Part shown: piece after piece, positions 15,197 through 23,042 of the stretch
How the letters are laid out: every line of letters begins with the position of its first letter
Position numbering within the stretch: the stretch's first letter is position 1
From: CALFCE01 sp964411665
GTDB taxonomy: Bacteria; Pseudomonadota; Gammaproteobacteria; Granulosicoccales; Granulosicoccaceae
DNA length: 32,651 bases
Direction of reading: 5' to 3'
Assembly: GCA_964411665.1 (NCBI GenBank)
Contig: CAYPMR010000045.1
Span: 1 to 32,651 of the forward strand
Translations under genes and position numbers: made by a program
Notes under the pieces: model-generated
Told to the model about the DNA's origin: nothing
What the model saw: only the letters and a program-made list of their open reading frames with translations
Databases searched by the model: none

Positions 15197-16912
15197 TTAC
15201 TCTGCATGTTTTTCTCCTGATAATTGTGGATCTAGAAGTTTTGCTTTTATCGCACGGTTGAATGCGCTGGTAACTGCCTTTAAGGAGGCAGTTACGATGT
15301 TGGAATGTAATGCAGCACCATAACGAGTCACTGACTGTCCAGCCTGTATTTCGACATAGCAGGCAGACTGCGCATCCTCGCCTTTATCGGTTGCATGCTG
15401 CTTGTAATCCACCACACGAAAATCCACATCAAACATACGATTTATCGCATCCACATAAGCGGCAATCGGTCCGTTACCGCAACCTTCCACCGAAATGTGC
15501 TGACCATGAAAAGCTACGACCGCTTGCAGCTCACGCATGTGTGAGTCTTCATCGAGAGCCTGGCTGTTATGTTCCAGGAATTCAAGTGGTTCGACAGCCG
15601 ATATAAATTCACGATCAAATGCCGACCAGATCGCTTCAGAGGTGACCTCTGCACCTGTCTCCTCACTCAACTGTTGCACCGTTTGGCTGAATTCAATTTG
15701 TAATCGTCGTGGCAATTCAAGGCCATGATCTTCCCGCATGATAAAAGTCGTACCGCCCTTACCCGACTGACTATTCACGCGTATAACAGCTTCATAACTT
15801 CGACCAACATCCAGAGGGTCTATGGGTAAATAGGGCACATCCCAGTGATTACTATCCAGTGTCTCGCGCTCGGCAAGACCTTTATTGATGGCATCCTGAT
15901 GTGAACCCGAAAACGCTGTGAACACCAAATCGCCAGCATAGGGGTGACGTTCGTGGATAGGGAGATTATTGCAATGGGCTACCGTGCGCATGACACTGAA
16001 AATATCCGAGAAATCGAGCTCTGGCTCAACTCCCTGACTGAACAGATTCAACGCGAGGGTCACGAGATCGACATTACCCGTTCGTTCACCATTACCAAAC
16101 AGTGTACCTTCGACACGGTCAGCACCTGCCATAACTGAAAGTTCTGTTGCTGCGACAGCACAACCTCGGTCATTGTGCGGATGTACGCTAAGACAAATAG
16201 CATCACGATTGGATACTTGGCGCAAGAACCACTCTATCTGGTCGGCGTAAACATTCGGGGTTGCCATTTCAACAGTGGCTGGCAAATTCAGAATAACTTT
16301 ACGTTCCGGCGTGGGCTGCCAAACCTCGTTTACTGCCTCACATACTTCCAGCGCGTAATCAAGTTCGGTACCTGTAAAACTCTCTGGCGAATATTCGAAA
16401 GTCCAATCAGTATCCGTTTGACGCTCAGCATGTTCGCGCACTACTTTCGCGCCATCAACCGCGATCTGTTTGACGCCAGCACGATCCAGTCGAAAAACCA
16501 CTCGCCGTTGCACGGTCGATGTTGAGTTATACAAATGCAGTATGGCTTGTTTCGCACCTTTAAGAGATTCAAAAGTCCGTGCAATAAGTTCAGGCCGTGC
16601 CTGAGTTAACACCTGGATCGTGACATCATCCGGGATTAGATTATTGTCAATCAGGTAACGAACGAATTCGTAGTCCGTTGTGGAAGCTGCTGGAAAACCA
16701 ACCTCGATCTCCTTGAATCCAACCTCCAGCAACAGGTTATACATGCGCAGCTTGCGCTCATGACCCATGGGGTCAATGAGCGCCTGATTGCCATCGCGCA
16801 AATCGACACTGCACCATCGTGGTGCTTGTGTGATAGTGCGATCGGGCCAGGTTCTGTCTGGCAAATTTATCGGCGGGAAGGGTTTGTATTTATGGCTTGC
16901 TGCAACCTTCAT
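15197..16912 (-). CDS. leuA: 2-isopropylmalate synthase, long-form (LeuA type 2)
   Basis: This enzyme condenses acetyl-CoA with 2-oxoisovalerate, the first committed step of leucine synthesis. The 571-residue protein starts with KYKPFPPINLPDRTWPDRTI, characteristic of the long form seen in pseudomonads and actinobacteria. The metal and substrate motifs are SVDLRDGNQALIDPM near residue 35 and the HxH motif in SVHPHNDRGC. GNGERTGNVDL follows. The C-terminal leucine-binding LeuA dimer domain runs from about residue 435 (EDSHMRELQAVVAFHG) to the end. The start ATG at 16912 has a GGGAG ribosome site 7 bases upstream. It overlaps a possible upstream ORF by ATGA. maeB follows 5 bases after the stop. 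Confidence 0.96.
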   Translation of the reverse strand: MKVAASHKYKPFPPINLPDRTWPDRTITQAPRWCSVDLRDGNQALIDPMGHERKLRMYNLLLEVGFKEIEVGFPAASTTDYEFVRYLIDNNLIPDDVTIQVLTQARPELIARTFESLKGAKQAILHLYNSTSTVQRRVVFRLDRAGVKQIAVDGAKVVREHAERQTDTDWTFEYSPESFTGTELDYALEVCEAVNEVWQPTPERKVILNLPATVEMATPNVYADQIEWFLRQVSNRDAICLSVHPHNDRGCAVAATELSVMAGADRVEGTLFGNGERTGNVDLVTLALNLFSQGVEPELDFSDIFSVMRTVAHCNNLPIHERHPYAGDLVFTAFSGSHQDAINKGLAERETLDSNHWDVPYLPIDPLDVGRSYEAVIRVNSQSGKGGTTFIMREDHGLELPRRLQIEFSQTVQQLSEETGAEVTSEAIWSAFDREFISAVEPLEFLEHNSQALDEDSHMRELQAVVAFHGQHISVEGCGNGPIAAYVDAINRMFDVDFRVVDYKQHATDKGEDAQSACYVEIQAGQSVTRYGAALHSNIVTASLKAVTSAFNRAIKAKLLDPQLSGEKHAE

Positions 16913-17016
16913 GAAAAGCTCCCAGTAGCAGGTGCCGCCTGCTGGATGTCAAAACGGTCAACCACGGGCAGGTGGTCGCACGGAGATCTCTTAAATATAG
17001 CTGTTGCATAATGCAT
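16909..17016 (-). CDS. Possible 35-codon upstream ORF overlapping the leuA start
   Basis: A short frame of 35 codons begins with ATG at 17016 and ends with TGA overlapping the leuA ATG as ATGA. The peptide starts MHYATAIFKRSPC and ends AAPATGSFS. It has an AGGA ribosome site 8 bases upstream, within aggacacgcgctatg. A nearly identical sequence precedes the FAD oxidase ATG at 20339. It contains one leucine codon only, so it is not a classical leucine attenuation peptide. It may be a coupling or regulatory upstream ORF, or chance. It overlaps the hairpins described at 16927-16976. No homologue is known to me. Confidence 0.3.
   Translation of the reverse strand: MHYATAIFKRSPCDHLPVVDRFDIQQAAPATGSFS
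16927..16976 (-). promoter_or_regulatory. Candidate competing hairpins in the leuA leader
   Basis: Two short inverted repeats precede leuA. agcagg/cctgct spans 16927-16943, with a 6-bp stem just upstream of the leuA ribosome site. accac/gtggt spans 16961-16976, with a 5-bp stem. In the minus-strand RNA, CCACCTGC of the first-transcribed hairpin can also pair with GCAGGCGG of the second at seven of eight positions. The two simple hairpins and the long-range pairing therefore exclude each other, as in attenuators. No T-run terminator was found, so control at the ribosome site is likelier. This is inference from pairing by eye. Confidence 0.3.
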
Positions 17017-17588
17017 AGCGCGTGTCCTGTTCTCTGGTATTGATAGTTTTCCGATCAGCAAAAAAATAAATATAGGCGCTATCGGTAACTGTATTGGGGC
17101 TTATGGCTGCCTGTTCTGGCCAAAGGCTTATGCCGATGCAAACAGTCAGATTGATGTCATCCCGACGCTCCGGGGACTCAAGCAGGATTTTTTCGGTGGC
17201 TTATATGAAACTTGTCTGACAGCTACCGGGTGCTCGGCTTGAATCTCAGGCGGAGGCCGGGCTGGTAAGTCGACGGGATAGTAGCTGGCGGGTGGCAAGC
17301 ACCAGAGATTTGCCGGGCAACACACAAACGGACTGGGCCGAAACAGCTAACGAACAGACTGCTGTAGGCGACACTGTCAGAAGATCAGCGGCGAACGAGA
17401 CGTCGGTATATGGGTGGAAGTTGCAGGACATGATATTAGAGTAAACCGCGTCCGGGCCTTCGTCAAGCCAGGTGACCCAGGTTGTAGCAACCAGTCACGG
17501 TTAACCACGCCACTACCCTGTTGAGGCGCAACTGAAAAAGCCCAATAGACCATCAACACCCGGACGTCATGACTACTGTGGGTGGGGG
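17017..17588. other. Intergenic region between leuA leader and DUF3820 gene
   Basis: About 570 bases between the DUF3820 gene stop and the leuA leader, both on the minus strand. Short open frames here have no recognisable protein features. It probably carries the leuA promoter. I see no RNA gene or repeat. Confidence 0.5.
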
Positions 17589-17867
17589 TCAATCCGGGTG
17601 GTTATTAGACCGGTCAACTGCCTGCAGTAACGGGCGAAAAGTGGATTCCAGGCCGTTCAGTTTTATCTCGTAGACCAGAGCCATTTGCCGACCCAGCCTG
17701 CCCTCAGGAAAGCCCCGGCTTTTAAACCAGACAATATATGGCTCCGGCAAATCGAGCAGCGCCGTTCCCTTGAATTTCCCAAAAGGCATGAGCTGGTTGA
17801 TCGCGTCGATCATTTCACGATGATCGGCCGCGCTGAAACCTTCTTGCTCGCCAGAATTGCTCACCAA
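17589..17867 (-). CDS. DUF3820 family small protein
   Basis: This 92-residue protein shows the DUF3820 core almost completely: MPFGKFKGTALLDLPEPY, then WFKSRGFPEGRLGRQMALVYE and IKLNGL. Members are small, soluble and widespread in gammaproteobacteria. One structural family is described as a quorum-sensing-regulated virulence factor fold, but function is unproven. Alternative starts exist, as the first 20 residues are not conserved in what I recognise. It is divergent from the YeaQ-like gene starting at 17940. Confidence 0.85.
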   Translation of the reverse strand: MVSNSGEQEGFSAADHREMIDAINQLMPFGKFKGTALLDLPEPYIVWFKSRGFPEGRLGRQMALVYEIKLNGLESTFRPLLQAVDRSNNHPD

Positions 17868-17939
17868 GTACCCGTTTCTCGACAGTTATCCTCTGTTCAT
17901 TGTACAGTCAGTCCATCCATTTCTTCCATTTGCCGACTT

Positions 17940-18215
17940 ATGAGACTTATTGGCCCCTATTTATTTATTTTTATCGGTGTGATTATCGGTATTGCGACCA
18001 CGCGTTTATTCAGTGGCAATCCGCTGCGTTATCTGCCGAACGTCGTCGCCGGTGTTATCGGCTCGTTTTTCGGGTTGTTTCTTCGCGATATATTTGATGT
18101 AACAATGGGAGGTAAATTGACGGGAGCGCTATTGGCAGCAGCACTGGGTGCATTGTTGCTAACGCTGCTAGTGAATATTGTTTACGAGATTATGCAAAAA
18201 CGAAAGGGAAACTGA
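17940..18215 (+). CDS. Small inner-membrane protein, GlsB/YeaQ/YmgE-like
   Basis: This protein of 91 residues has three hydrophobic segments at about residues 3-20, 31-50 and 60-84. Glycine-rich helix motifs (VVAGVIGSFFGLFLRDIF, GALLAAALGALLLTLL) resemble the transglycosylase-associated GlsB/YeaQ family, whose members are small stress-linked membrane proteins. The open frame extends upstream to 17685 but that part is antisense to the DUF3820 gene, so ATG at 17940 was chosen. The family match is by pattern only. Confidence 0.6.
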   Translation: MRLIGPYLFIFIGVIIGIATTRLFSGNPLRYLPNVVAGVIGSFFGLFLRDIFDVTMGGKLTGALLAAALGALLLTLLVNIVYEIMQKRKGN

Positions 18216-18233
18216 CCGTACTCTGACCGTACT
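18212..18233. repeat. 11-bp tandem duplication at the end of the YeaQ-like gene
   Basis: The unit ctgaccgtact occurs at 18212-18222 and 18223-18233. The first copy contains the TGA stop of the membrane protein gene. It is another example of the short tandem duplications seen throughout the window. Confidence 0.85.
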
Positions 18234-18241
18234 TAATCTAA

Positions 18242-18259
18242 CTGATCAAAAAAGATCAG
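18242..18259. terminator. Possible bidirectional terminator hairpin
   Basis: The sequence ctgatc-aaaaaa-gatcag forms a 6-bp stem with a 6-base loop between two convergent genes. It overlaps the TGA stop of the receiver gene. No T-run follows on either strand, so termination activity is uncertain. Confidence 0.3.
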
Positions 18260-18663
18260 GACACAAGATGCTGCTCATAGCGTCCAAAATAGGCATTTAA
18301 GCGCGACATGAGCCAATTGAGGCTCATCGGATTTTTAACCTGCTCGACACCTGCGAGATTGGAAAGCCAGTCAGTCTGTTCATTCTCATCACAATCACCA
18401 GTCACCAACACCAATGGTGTGTTAGAGCCATAACTCTCGACAATAACTCTAGCCAGATCGCAGCCATTCATAATGGGCATATCCAAATCGGTAATCACCA
18501 CATCGAATTCCGGTTTACCGCACACTGCAGCAGATTCACAAAGCATATCGAGCGCAACTTCAGCACCCAAAGCCACCTCAACAGTAAAGCCACTATTTTC
18601 AAGACTTCGTTTGAGAACTCTCAATACATGCGCTTGATCATCAACCAGCAAAATTTGTTTCAC
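18256..18663 (-). CDS. Stand-alone response regulator receiver protein
   Basis: This 135-residue CheY-like receiver protein has no output domain. The acidic pair is Asp8-Asp9 (LLVDDQ), the phosphoacceptor Asp59 (VITDLDMP), the switch residue Thr88 (LVTGD) and the conserved lysine Lys110 (VKNP, where KP is usual). It would accept phosphate from a histidine kinase and act by protein contact. No kinase, phosphotransferase or chemotaxis gene lies nearby, so its partner is unknown. The start is ATG at 18663. The insert ESAAVCGKPEF before the phosphorylation site is slightly longer than in CheY. Confidence 0.92.
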   Translation of the reverse strand: MKQILLVDDQAHVLRVLKRSLENSGFTVEVALGAEVALDMLCESAAVCGKPEFDVVITDLDMPIMNGCDLARVIVESYGSNTPLVLVTGDCDENEQTDWLSNLAGVEQVKNPMSLNWLMSRLNAYFGRYEQHLVS

Positions 18664-18854
18664 GGCACAGCAGCTCCTCTAGCAACGATATAACGTTCGC
18701 TGTATCCCTTACCTGCTAACGTCTGCGTATACACACCAGAGTGGTAACGGCCGCCACCAGGCGCAAATAGAGTGTTGTGTGAAAAAAGTAGCTGATTATC
18801 TGGCAATACGCGGCACAGTGCTCATAGGTCCCGGCTATGCCTTGCTGGAAAATG

Positions 18855-20339
18855 CTAAACACTTATCGTTTTAAGTGGATTGAGGATATTCTCCGGATCC
18901 AGTGCCTGTTTTATAACTTTCATCATCTCGACCGCTTCATCTCCGTGTTCCTGTCTCAGGTATTTCAGCTTACCAGTGCCAACACCATGCTCCCCGGTAC
19001 AGGTACCTCCCATTTCAATGGCTTTCTTTATCATCAAACCATTAACTCGATAGACCTCATCTACCTGTTTCTGATCATCCCGATCAATGCAGAAGATCAT
19101 ATGGAAATTGCCATCCCCGGCATGTCCGATAACGTGTGCATCAAGAAAACTGCTTTCTACCTGCTCGTTAACGTAACCTATGATTTCAGCCAATTTTGAA
19201 ATAGGCACACATACATCGCTGGTAAAGCCGTCCTTGCCCGGGTATTTTGCGAGGATTGCCCAATACGCATCATGCCGAGCCTGCCAAAGCCGATTGCGAT
19301 CCTCTTCCTTACGAGCATGCTGCAGGTCACTGCCACCAAATTCCGTGGCGATATCGGTGAACATGTCGACCTGCTCTTTAACGTATTCGTCGGTGCCGTG
19401 AAATTCCAGAAAGAGCGTGTCACGTACCGGGTAGTCAGTGCTCGAATAGCTATTAATCGCATCCATATAGGTGGCATCGACCAACTCTATTCGCGCTATC
19501 GGAATACCCATCTGCACGGTCTGTATGACTGTATTGATTGCATGATCAAGATCAGGGAAGGTGGCAACCGCTGCCATCATGGCTTCGGGCATGCCGTGCA
19601 ATTTCAAGCCGATTTCCGTGATAACACCCAGAGTACCCTCGGAGCCTACCAACAAGCGGGTCAGGTCATATCCAGCAGAAGACTTGCGTGCACGCGAACC
19701 TGTACGCACCACTTCACCTTTTGCATTAACGAAGGTAAGCGAGATGACGTTGTCTCGCATCGTGCCATAACGCACTGCATTGGTACCTGATGCGCGTGTT
19801 GCAGTCATACCGCCAATGGTTGCATCAGCACCCGGATCAATCGGGAAAAACAGACCGGTATCGCGGATATATTCATTGAGCTGCTTGCGCGTCACTCCGG
19901 CCTGCACACGGCAATCCATGTCTTCGTTATTTACTTCAAGAATCGCGTGCATGCGGGTCAGATCAATGCTCACCCCACCAAGCGGCGCCAGAGTATGCCC
20001 CTCCAGACTGGTGCCGACTCCGAACGGGATAACTGGTACCTTGTGTTGATGGCACAGCACCATGATCTGCGACACCTCCTGTGTGGTATCCGGGTAGCAG
20101 ACACAGTCGGGAAGTTCCGGTGGATGCCAGGACTCACCTTTGCCATGCGCCAGTCTGACAGCATCAGAGGTACTGCAACGCTCGCCGAATATGTCTTTCA
20201 GAGCACTCACTACAGCAGAAACACTATTGCTTGCAGGCCTGACGCTCAACTGGTCAGAAGCAGCTCTATCGGCGGGTAACGGATTCGCGGTTGCTGACGC
20301 AGCGGGCGATTCTGTAACTCCAGGTGGCTGGGTAGACAT
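18855..20339 (-). CDS. FAD-linked oxidoreductase, D-lactate dehydrogenase/GlcD-like
   Basis: This 494-residue flavoprotein has a PCMH-type FAD-binding domain (about residues 50-230: PFGVGTSLEGHTLAPLGGVS, FPIDPGADATIGGMTATRASG). A FAD-oxidase C domain follows, ending with VIGHAGDGNFHMIFCID and CTGEHGVGTGK. This matches D-2-hydroxyacid dehydrogenases such as cytochrome D-lactate dehydrogenase or glycolate oxidase subunit GlcD, which oxidise D-lactate or glycolate and pass electrons to the respiratory chain. No GlcE/GlcF partners follow, so a single-subunit D-lactate type is likelier. The start is the ATG at 20339, with GAGGA upstream, rather than the longer GTG-like frame to 20354. The first 40 residues are an Ala/Ser/Pro-rich spacer. 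It is divergent from the aminotransferase gene. Confidence 0.88.
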   Translation of the reverse strand: MSTQPPGVTESPAASATANPLPADRAASDQLSVRPASNSVSAVVSALKDIFGERCSTSDAVRLAHGKGESWHPPELPDCVCYPDTTQEVSQIMVLCHQHKVPVIPFGVGTSLEGHTLAPLGGVSIDLTRMHAILEVNNEDMDCRVQAGVTRKQLNEYIRDTGLFFPIDPGADATIGGMTATRASGTNAVRYGTMRDNVISLTFVNAKGEVVRTGSRARKSSAGYDLTRLLVGSEGTLGVITEIGLKLHGMPEAMMAAVATFPDLDHAINTVIQTVQMGIPIARIELVDATYMDAINSYSSTDYPVRDTLFLEFHGTDEYVKEQVDMFTDIATEFGGSDLQHARKEEDRNRLWQARHDAYWAILAKYPGKDGFTSDVCVPISKLAEIIGYVNEQVESSFLDAHVIGHAGDGNFHMIFCIDRDDQKQVDEVYRVNGLMIKKAIEMGGTCTGEHGVGTGKLKYLRQEHGDEAVEMMKVIKQALDPENILNPLKTISV

Positions 20340-20513
20340 AACGCGTGTCCTCAATCGGATTTGTCAGGGCTGGTTGCAACCTGTCTGACACTGAGTTGAC
20401 AGGGGACAAAGGCTGTATTTTAGCATTGACCAAAGGTCCATTCCCATTGCACTACATGCTGAACCGGCTTACCCTGTCGGTAAACCCCTCAGCTGACCGC
20501 AAGAGAATTCACT

Positions 20514-21896
20514 ATGGCAACTGCAACTGCAACGACAGCCAGCGCCCTGGGCGAGAAAGACAAGCGTCATGTGCTCCACCCTTATACAAACCTGACTGTG
20601 CATCAGAAGAACGGCCCGCAAATCATCGAAAAAGGTGACGGGATCTACGTTTGGGATGAAGGCGGTAAGAAGATGATCGAGGGAATGTCAGGGCTATGGT
20701 GCTGTGGTCTCGGTTTCAGTCAGCAGCGTCTGGTCGATGCTGCGACCAAACAAATGCAGGAAATGCCCTACACGCATATCTTCACCCACCACGCTAACGT
20801 GCCGTCCATTGAGCTGGCAGAGAAACTGACAGCGATGGCGCCGGACACCATCTCGCGCGCCTACTTTGTGAATTCAGGTTCCGAAGCAGTTGATAGTGCT
20901 ATCAAGATTGTCTGGTACTACAACAACGCAATAGGAAGACCGGAGAAGAAAAAATTCATTGCGCGTAAACGTGCTTATCACGGCATCACGGTCGCAGCTG
21001 GCAGTCTGACTGGCCTGCCCTATGTGCAGGATGGATTTGATCTGCCGCGCATAGACGTTATTCATACAGACACACCACACTATTATCGTGGCGCAAAACC
21101 CGGTGAAAGCGAAGAGGATTATGTCACGCGATTGGCAGAGAAACTTGAACACGACATTCTGGATGCCGGACCAGAAACCATTGCAGCCTTTATTGCTGAA
21201 CCGGTGATGGGAGCAGGAGGCGTCATCATACCGCCCAAGGGTTATTTTGAAAAAGTACAGGCGGTACTTAAAAAGTACGACATCCTGTTTATTGCAGATG
21301 AAGTTATATGTGGCTTTGGGCGTACTGGCAACATGTGGGGATCTGAAACTTTCGGTATCAAACCTGACATGATGACAGTGGCCAAACAGCTATCCTCAGC
21401 CTACCTACCGATTGGTGCTGTGTTGCTCAGTGAAGAAATCTATAACGGACTGGCCAAACTATCCGATGAACTCGGTATGTTCGGTACGGGTAATACCTAT
21501 GGTGGGCATCCGGTTGCAGCAGCTGTTGCTCTCGAGACACTAAAAATTTACGAAGAGATGGATCTGGTAACGGTTGTACGTGCACGTTCTGAGCGTTTTG
21601 CCGAGCGCATACAGGCGTTTCAGAATCATCCACTGGTTGGCGAATGCCGCCAGGTTGGATTGATTGGCGCAATAGAGATAGTTCGCGATAAGGAATCCAA
21701 AGAACAATATCCGGTCGGCGATAAAGTTGCCGCACAAGTTGCAGCCGCTGCCAGAAAACATGGTGTGATGCTACGCGCCACGCCTGGTGACGGGGTTGCC
21801 TTCTGCCCACCGATGATTATTGAAGATGATCAGATTGATGAAATGTTCGATGCCGTGCAGGCGGCATTGGATGACACGCGTAACAGCATAAACTAG
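20514..21896 (+). CDS. Class III PLP aminotransferase (omega-amino acid/amine:pyruvate type)
   Basis: This 460-residue enzyme moves an amino group from an omega-amine or omega-amino acid to a keto acid, usually pyruvate. The PLP lysine is Lys291 in TVAKQLSSAYLPIGAV. The PLP-ring aspartate is Asp262 in IADEVICGFGRTG. The early substrate region is SGLWCCGLGF (59-68), and VNSGSEAVDSAIK (119-131) binds phosphate. These patterns fit the subgroup often annotated as aspartate aminotransferase family or taurine/putrescine-pyruvate transaminase. Substrate cannot be chosen. The first 15 residues (ATATATTAS) are variable. It is followed after 39 bases by an FAD amine oxidase on the same strand, so amine catabolism is a sensible guess. 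Confidence 0.93.
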   Translation: MATATATTASALGEKDKRHVLHPYTNLTVHQKNGPQIIEKGDGIYVWDEGGKKMIEGMSGLWCCGLGFSQQRLVDAATKQMQEMPYTHIFTHHANVPSIELAEKLTAMAPDTISRAYFVNSGSEAVDSAIKIVWYYNNAIGRPEKKKFIARKRAYHGITVAAGSLTGLPYVQDGFDLPRIDVIHTDTPHYYRGAKPGESEEDYVTRLAEKLEHDILDAGPETIAAFIAEPVMGAGGVIIPPKGYFEKVQAVLKKYDILFIADEVICGFGRTGNMWGSETFGIKPDMMTVAKQLSSAYLPIGAVLLSEEIYNGLAKLSDELGMFGTGNTYGGHPVAAAVALETLKIYEEMDLVTVVRARSERFAERIQAFQNHPLVGECRQVGLIGAIEIVRDKESKEQYPVGDKVAAQVAAAARKHGVMLRATPGDGVAFCPPMIIEDDQIDEMFDAVQAALDDTRNSIN

Positions 21897-21935
21897 TTCT
21901 ACAAAAAAAAGCTTAATCAATAGCGCTCTGCTGCC

Positions 21936-23039
21936 ATGTCTGCACGCGCTGACTACGACATCGTCATTGTCGGTGCGGGTCTGACAGGACTATCTGCCGC
22001 CAATCATTTGGTGAAAGATGGATTCAATGTATGTGTCTTCGAAAAACGCCCACGCACCGGTGGGCGCATCCTTACTAAAACTTTCGCTGATCGGCATTTT
22101 GATCTCGGACCTGCCTGGTTCTGGGACGGCCAACCACTAATCACAGCCCTGGCAAAAGAATTGGGGGCAACTGTGTTTCTTCAGCATAGCGATGGTGATC
22201 TCTTGTTCGAAGAGGCAACTGGCAGTCAAGCAACGCGCAGATCCATGTCCATGATGGAAGGGGCTCGCCGGATTGATGGCGGCTTCAGTGTGTTAACAAA
22301 TGGACTTGCTGATCGATTGCCTGCAGAGTGTTTGCATCTTGATTGTGATGTACAGGCGGTAAATACAGATCATGCTGCAACGAACGGAGATGACCTTTTA
22401 TCGCTTCGAGTCATTGTAAGTGAGAAAAGAAAAACAATGACCGCCAAACACGTAGTTATTGCATTGCCCCCACGCCTCGCAGCAACGACTATTGACCTCA
22501 AGGAGGTGCTTAGCGAATCACAACGCCAAAGCATGCTGAACATTCCCACCTGGATGGCAGGCCATGCTAAAGCCATGGCATGGTATGACAAACCTTTCTG
22601 GCGGGAACAAGGATTATCAGGAGATGCAGTTAGCCACCGTGGGCCGTTGGCACAAATACACGACGCAAGTCCTGCCGACGGCGAAAGCGGTGCACTGTTT
22701 GGTTTTGTTGGCGTACCAGCAACGATGCGTAAGGGGCAAGACATTCTATTAAAGCAGGAAATTCAAAAACAACTGATTCGGCTATTCGGTGACGCTGCTG
22801 CAAATCCAGATGAACTGTGGTTGCAGGATTGGATTGATGAAACTGCGACTGCTACAGAATTGGATGTGAATGCACCCGATGGACATCCAGCCTATGGCAC
22901 ACCGCAGAACCTTAAGTCGCTGCAGCAGGGCAATGTTCAACTTGCTGCCACCGAACTTGTTAGTGGCAGTGGTGGGCTGCTGGAAGGAGCGCTAGAGTCG
23001 GCTTTGGAGGCTGTTAGGGCAATAAAGCAGAGATTCTGA
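21936..23039 (+). CDS. FAD-dependent amine oxidase (flavin monoamine oxidase family)
   Basis: This 367-residue flavoprotein starts with a dinucleotide-binding fold, DIVIVGAGLTGLSAANHL, followed by an acidic FAD-ribose residue in CVFEKRPRTGGRI. The C-terminal SGSGGLLEGALESALEAV matches the closing FAD-binding segment of amine oxidases, although it differs from the usual ...GY.eGAv.SG pattern in length. It is shorter than most monoamine oxidases (about 450). The gene starts 39 bases after the aminotransferase and likely shares its transcript. It would oxidise an amine to an imine and make H2O2. It converges with the GH16 gene, 3 bases between stops. Oxidation of another substrate is possible. 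Confidence 0.85.
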   Translation: MSARADYDIVIVGAGLTGLSAANHLVKDGFNVCVFEKRPRTGGRILTKTFADRHFDLGPAWFWDGQPLITALAKELGATVFLQHSDGDLLFEEATGSQATRRSMSMMEGARRIDGGFSVLTNGLADRLPAECLHLDCDVQAVNTDHAATNGDDLLSLRVIVSEKRKTMTAKHVVIALPPRLAATTIDLKEVLSESQRQSMLNIPTWMAGHAKAMAWYDKPFWREQGLSGDAVSHRGPLAQIHDASPADGESGALFGFVGVPATMRKGQDILLKQEIQKQLIRLFGDAAANPDELWLQDWIDETATATELDVNAPDGHPAYGTPQNLKSLQQGNVQLAATELVSGSGGLLEGALESALEAVRAIKQRF

Positions 23040-23042
23040 GTA

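Noticed and set aside
16909..17016. Classical leucine attenuation leader peptide
   Set aside because: Only one leucine codon is present and no T-run terminator follows the hairpins.
17246..17592. Short minus-strand ORFs upstream of leuA
   Set aside because: They overlap each other, lack ribosome sites and family features, and look like chance open frames.
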